Assembly: GCF_001457635.1 (NCBI RefSeq)
Contig: NZ_LN831051.1
Span: 1,550,001-1,614,000 of the forward strand
Direction: 5' to 3'
Length of the DNA: 64,000 nt
DNA from: Streptococcus pneumoniae
GTDB lineage: Bacteria; Bacillota; Bacilli; Lactobacillales; Streptococcaceae
The notes beneath the pieces were generated by a model. That model had not been told where the DNA came from. It saw nothing but the letters and a program-made list of their open reading frames with translations, and made no database searches. Each line of letters starts with the position of its first letter. Positions within the stretch are counted from its first letter, which is position 1. Positions 59,877-64,000 of this stretch are shown in pieces. The position numbers were made by a program, and so were the translations under genes.

Positions 59877-60220
59877 TGAAATCGTAAAACCATTTTGAAT
59901 AAGAGTTGCTTCAATCCATTGACTCCGACTAATTATGTTGCTTTCGTGAATGCCAAAATCAGCCGCAATTTGTTCATAAGTGCGCTATTCTCGCATGTAT
60001 TGAATAGTTACCATAAGGAGATCGTCTAGGCTTAATTTGCTTTTTCGTCCACCTTTTGCGCGTTTACGTTGATAAGCTGTTTTTAACACCGCTAACATCT
60101 CTTCAAAAGTCGTGCGCTGAACACCTACAAGGATCTTGAAACGGCTATCGCTCAATTGTTTACTTGCTTCATCATTCATAGTTTTATTGTATTATATTTT
60201 TGTTTCGCAGGAAGTCTATT
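59877..60220 (-). mobile_element. IS1381 3'-truncated remnant
   Basis: The right inverted repeat gcaggaagtct (60210-60220) and the 5' part of orfA (MNDEASKQLSDSRFKILVGV) remain. A TAG replaces the REYRTYEQ codon and orfB is missing. Colinear with the copy at 37165-38022. Confidence 0.85.
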
Positions 60221-60241
60221 ATTCCTTTCGTTCCAAGGTTT

Positions 60242-60374
60242 TTACGCTTTTAGCAACAAGCTTACACACTCCACGTGATGCGTCTGTAGAACTCAAAAGG
60301 TTCGGGGAACCTTTTGAGGATTAATTGCGTTTATCTAACAAACTCACACATTCAACATGGCATGACTGATGAAG
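60242..60374 (-). other. Two tandem rumA-tail / ICE attachment-like scars
   Basis: Minus-strand tail 1 (60242-60292) reads VLQTHHVECVSLLLKA-stop; tail 2 (60321-60374) reads LHQSCHVECVSLLDKRN-stop. Both have a stop just upstream of the homology. The 15-bp core tacacactccacgtg (60263-60277) differs by one base from CACGTGGAGTGCGTA, the attachment core I recall for ICEs in the 3' end of the rumA methyltransferase gene. Core 2 is at 60345-60359 (11 of 15). Sequence from 60375 to 60626 shows nothing recognised. Confidence 0.6.
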
Positions 60375-60626
60375 TCATCATAAGAATTTCACTTGCTGCT
60401 CTTTTACGGTGGCAGCCTGAACGGTCAGAAGTATCATTGTATATCATTTGTATCATGGCATATAAAGTATCGCTCTATTTTATTGATGGTTTTAATATCG
60501 CTCTTATCATGGCGAACCATTCAAATCTGCTCCACAAATGAGGAAAGTACCATTTTGGACTATTCAATTGTCAAAGAACAAATAAAAAAAATCTTCGCAT
60601 TTTCACACTCTATGAAATTGAGGAGA

Positions 60627-60848
60627 TTATTTTCTAAAGCGAATTTTATCAGGAAAATCCGTCAATCCCAATAGGTAGTCTGTACTGACATCGTAAAAGT
60701 TTGAGAGAGTTACCAATATATCTGCTGTTAACGTATGCTCACCCCGTTCAATTTTAGCATAAGCTGAGTCTGTAAACGAAAGTATTTTAGCTATTTGTTT
60801 TTGGGTCAAATCGTGATCTTCCCTCAAATCTCTCAAACGTCTGTACAT
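60627..60848 (-). CDS. XRE-family transcriptional regulator
   Basis: 73 aa Cro/CI-type HTH: LREDHDLTQKQIAKILSFTD then AYAKIERGEHTLTADILV, and the YLLGLTD end. RBS AGGAGA. A palindrome overlaps its promoter (60898-60920), suggesting autorepression. Such genes are common in ICEs and PPI-1-like islands. Confidence 0.85.
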   Translation of the reverse strand: MYRRLRDLREDHDLTQKQIAKILSFTDSAYAKIERGEHTLTADILVTLSNFYDVSTDYLLGLTDFPDKIRFRK

Positions 60849-60870
60849 CTAGCTTTCTCCTGAGAAAAGT

Positions 60871-60920
60871 ATAATATATAAAACTAAGAAATCATTCAAA
60901 GTGTCCAAACTGGACATTTT
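60871..60920 (-). promoter_or_regulatory. XRE gene promoter and palindromic operator
   Basis: -35 TTGAAT (60894-60899), 17-bp spacer, -10 TATTAT (60871-60876). The palindrome tgtccaaactggaca (60902-60916) abuts the -35. Confidence 0.65.
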
Positions 60921-61527
60921 GAACTAAAATTAATTTATTAAACATATCTCATAAGCATATCTATTATAGGTAAGACAATATTAAGAAAGACGGTCAAAAT
61001 CTATTAACCGTCTAAAGATGTTATAAGCTATTAAAAAATCAGCAGTAATCCGGTAACAAAAGTCACATAATTTTGTTAAGGAAGGGATTAATGATGTCCA
61101 GATTACTACTAACCAGCAAATTGAAAAATGGTCAACATGATATTTCTAATGTGAATCTCTTACTTTCAGAACCTAAAAGCTGAATAATAGCCACCCCCTA
61201 CTTATCAATAAAATTTTCCGTTGCATTAACAGATGTATATAGACCACTCCATGGATTTCAAAGCAATTAACTAGACTTTATTTGTCAATAACCACAAAAT
61301 TAGATTAGAAAAATCATTAAAAATTAATTGGAGTCCTTTGTGATGCTTTTTCAATAAAAGTAATACTTCTCAATATTTTAACTGAACTAAAGAAATAGCA
61401 TAATGGTATCTTGATTGTATTCTTCTAAAAAGGATTGCCCTTCACATTCAACTGTGATTGATTAAATTCCAAAAATATATTCCAAAGGCGCTCTAAATTC
61501 TCTATATCAGCTATTTTTTATCATCTA
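60921..61527. other. Non-coding accessory stretch
   Basis: About 600 bp, very AT-rich. A hairpin agacggt / accgtct lies at about 60989-61015. Short frames such as HKGLQLIFNDFSNLILWLLT occur on the minus strand near 61290-61360 but are stopped. No gene supported. Confidence 0.4.
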
Positions 61528-62739
61528 TCAACTTCTATCATACCTCTTCAATAGCGTGCTAAATATTAGCGATAATATCGTAATAGATACACCAATAATA
61601 AAAAAATTAAAAGTATTGTTAGGATTTAAAACTACTGAGAAAAAAACAGTACCTAGTGGCATAAAAAGAATAGCTACCGTAAAGATGATTCCAAATACTC
61701 TGCCAAGAAACTCATTATCTACGTCTCTTTGAACAATAGAGAAAAATTGGATATTAAAAATGGAAAGAAATAGACTAAATAATGCTGGAGTAAAGGCTAA
61801 AATAATGACGTTGCGGAACATATAATAGATCGGCGCTGTTAGCATTAACATCAAACCTGAATATGCTAAAAAGAGCATTAAACGTTTGCTTGACAAGGAT
61901 TTATTGATAAATCCACTTAATATCGCACCAATAAAGCCACCAATCGCTTCGGCTGTTAAAAAGGTTCCATATAGCCCACTTGAAATACTTCCAAACATTT
62001 GATTACTGTATGGCAGCAACAAATTATAGGCTGCTAGGAAAAAGTTAACAAGTGCTGAAAGGGCAATTATAGTGAGAATTTGTTTATGACTATATACATA
62101 CGTAAATCCTATTTTTAAATCATCAAAGATTCCTCTTATCGTCATATTCTCTTTTGTATCCACCTCCTCATTTACAGGAGTAATGAAGAAAATTAGTGAG
62201 GCAGCAATTAAAAACGATAATCCATCTAGTAATAACACACCATGTATTCCAAGTAACTTATATAAGAAAATTGCAATCATAGGAATTGTTACTTTAATCA
62301 CAGTACTTGTTGTTTCTAGCAATGAATTAAGTTATGATATACTGTCCTTTTTTACAATTTCTTTCGTAAAAGCTTTGTATGATGGCCCTGAAAAAGCACT
62401 CATAAAAGCCAAAATGACATTTGTTATGACTATCGCATAAACCAACCATTTTTCTTGGGATATAAATGAAAGAGTTATGCAAGCAATACCACATAAGATA
62501 TTTGTAGTAATAATAATTTTTTTCCGCTTGAAACTATCTGCAATAACTCCACCAAATAAATTAAATAGAACACCTATCATACTTTCTAATGATTGATAAA
62601 TTGCAACCACTGATAGAGATGTTGGATTAAGACCAGCAAGAAAGGTATTATTGGCGAAATCAAACATGATATCTCCGATTCGAGATATCATCCTACTAGC
62701 TACAATGGATAGAATATTGTGATGTTCTTCTCTAATCAT
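61528..62739 (-). pseudogene. MFS exporter split by an in-frame stop
   Basis: 403 codons with an in-frame TAA at 62332-62334 (codon 136). Both halves are in one frame: VASRMISRIGDIMFDFANNT, VIADSFKRKKIIITTN, then after the stop LNSLLETTSTVIKVTI and DGLSFLIAASLIFF. Twelve hydrophobic segments are expected; the class is the MFS_3/enterobactin-type exporters. It starts just after the ATP-grasp stop (1 bp). Probably non-functional, unless the stop is read through. Confidence 0.85.
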
Positions 62740-62740
62740 T

Positions 62741-63985
62741 TTATTCTCCCGAATCAGTAATCACATATTTAAACTTTTGTGATATGTGCTTAAGTTCATC
62801 TAACCTTTTCTCAAATTCACAACTATTTTTGCAATTAAATTGGACAAACATTGAATTTTCGACTACATTTTCAGATACTTTATAGTAAGTATTTGGTTTA
62901 ATAAATATGTACACTTTTTTTGCCCAAGCCAATTCTTTTTCATCAGGTACCTCGATAACCTTACCTTGCTTTCTATATAAAGCAAACGTTGCTGAGATAT
63001 TAGCAGGTCTAGAAATCACTTTAGAAAAATTTATTTTTTTCAATCCTTGTGAATTAGTCAAAATATCCCAATATTCTTTAATTACATCAACTCCATGACT
63101 ATCCTCAATTAACTGGGGAATATCTCCCCCTCCAAATCTTTTTCCAACTTCACAAAAGACTATTTTACCAGTTGATAATTCAAGGAACCATTCAAAATGA
63201 AAAGGGGTTATTTCAGAATTGATAGAAAAAACATTCAAAACTTTGCGACATTCTTCCAATGCTTTTTCTATGTATTCAATTTTTTCACTATCATTATATA
63301 ACGAACTAGTCCTTACAAGATAATATCCACTAGAACTTAAGGTATTGAACAATAGTTCCTCATATTCGTGAACATAAAATCGCTTAATCTCACTTCCAAT
63401 TGAATAACCATCACATGTTATCATGTTATCGATATCAATGTATTCCTCTATAATATAGTTTTTTTCAAAATACACTGAATCAATTTTCTCGTTAGGGTAA
63501 ACTTTTTTTATTCCATTACTTCCTGCTTCATTTCTAGGTTTTAAAATTGCAGCAGAAGATTTACAATTATTCCAAAAAACACGTAAATCATTTTCTGATT
63601 CTAAAAGCCTAAAATACGGTTGATTTACTACTCCAACTAAAAATGAACGCATGAAGTATTTGTCTTTAAATAATAAATTAGACACAGAGTGAGTATTTTT
63701 TTCTACAAAATGATCATTCAAAAAACCTACTATATCCATGTCTTCCTCACTCAAGGTTGTAATACTCTCAACTTCTGTATTTTGACTTATCCTTCTAATT
63801 TCTAAGATGATATTTGGTAGAATAAAATCTTCTAAAAAAATGACCTTAGGTAGATTATTTCCTTCAGCTAGATAATCTTCATATTTTTTTCTTTGAACCT
63901 CAGGTGCAATAATTACTACATTTCTGTTATACAGATATTTTAGTTTAACAACCCGTGCAGAATATCTAAATAATACTATATGCAT
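62741..63985 (-). CDS. ATP-grasp carboxylate-amine ligase-like protein
   Basis: 414 aa. ATP-grasp features: SAAILKPRNEAGSNGIKKVY (nucleotide Lys and glycine loop) and FCEVGKRFGGGDIPQLIEDS (metal-binding acids). N-terminal pre-ATP-grasp fold VVIIAPEVQRKKYED. Related proteins join amino acids or small acids (BacD-type ligases); often annotated as phosphoribosylglycinamide-synthetase-like. RBS is weak and the operon may start outside the window. Followed by the MFS exporter. Confidence 0.8.
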   Translation of the reverse strand: MHIVLFRYSARVVKLKYLYNRNVVIIAPEVQRKKYEDYLAEGNNLPKVIFLEDFILPNIILEIRRISQNTEVESITTLSEEDMDIVGFLNDHFVEKNTHSVSNLLFKDKYFMRSFLVGVVNQPYFRLLESENDLRVFWNNCKSSAAILKPRNEAGSNGIKKVYPNEKIDSVYFEKNYIIEEYIDIDNMITCDGYSIGSEIKRFYVHEYEELLFNTLSSSGYYLVRTSSLYNDSEKIEYIEKALEECRKVLNVFSINSEITPFHFEWFLELSTGKIVFCEVGKRFGGGDIPQLIEDSHGVDVIKEYWDILTNSQGLKKINFSKVISRPANISATFALYRKQGKVIEVPDEKELAWAKKVYIFIKPNTYYKVSENVVENSMFVQFNCKNSCEFEKRLDELKHISQKFKYVITDSGE

Positions 63986-64000
63986 GTTAATCCCAATCCT

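Noticed and set aside
62320..62345. Frameshift in the MFS gene
   Set aside because: Both halves have the same phase (417 bases apart, divisible by 3); it is a nonsense codon.

Overview
The window looks like Streptococcus pneumoniae or a very close mitis-group relative. It carries BOX and RUP repeats, IS1381 and IS1167 copies, paired histidine-triad (pht) genes, the tagatose-pathway lac operon, and a xerS gene with a difSL site. Coding DNA is AT-rich and genes are tightly packed. No rRNA, tRNA or CRISPR array was seen. Identifications come from reading the proteins and motifs; no database search was run. TIGR4 locus comparisons are from memory.

Layout. (1) 1-1930: a decayed tyrosine recombinase, a BOX repeat, the chromosome-dimer resolution site difSL (709-739) and xerS. 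This marks the replication terminus; most genes to the right are on the minus strand, pointing toward dif. (2) 1935-8037: acoA-acoB-acoC-lpdA-lplA, a 2-oxoacid (pyruvate/acetoin) dehydrogenase complex with its lipoate ligase. The lipoyl domain sits on E3, not E2. (3) 8128-13694: ung, mutX, pyrC, a small zinc-ribbon-like ORF and a MATE exporter in one operon, preceded by an unrecognised AT-rich gene and a HAD phosphatase. (4) 13695-14950: a gene graveyard (dhaM relic, lipoprotein signal-peptide relic, RUP). (5) 14954-20180: two tandem pht genes with AdcR-type zinc boxes. (6) 20351-26415: ptsHI, and divergent nrdH-nrdE and nrdF for class Ib ribonucleotide reductase. (7) 26441-36628: lacR and the lac genes, transcribed lacA-B-C-D, then an embedded secreted bacteriocin-like gene with a 48-aa membrane protein, then lacT-F-E-G. 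LacABCD and LacTFEG together import lactose/galactose by PTS and degrade it through tagatose-6-phosphate. (8) 36667-38340: lacX cut by an 858-bp IS1381, a likely rearrangement junction.

(9) 38364-46834: map, a CBS/HTH/hotdog protein, an acetyltransferase and murA; a repeat-rich stretch with a BOX, a RUP and a catalytically damaged IS1167; obgE and three small ORFs that automated callers often miss. (10) 46865-55721: two glycolipid glycosyltransferases, a DUF59 protein, rpoD, dnaG and a T-box-controlled ABC importer, probably for tryptophan. (11) 55776-59721: ppc and ftsW. (12) 59877-64000: accessory DNA resembling the distal end of pneumococcal pathogenicity island 1. It holds an IS1381 relic, two tandem rumA-tail (ICE attachment-like) scars, an XRE regulator with a palindromic operator, an MFS exporter broken by one stop codon, and an ATP-grasp ligase.

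The candidates most worth following are the bacteriocin/immunity-like pair inside the lac operon, the double integration scar beside the ATP-grasp/MFS locus, and the xerS promoter whose -35 lies inside dif.
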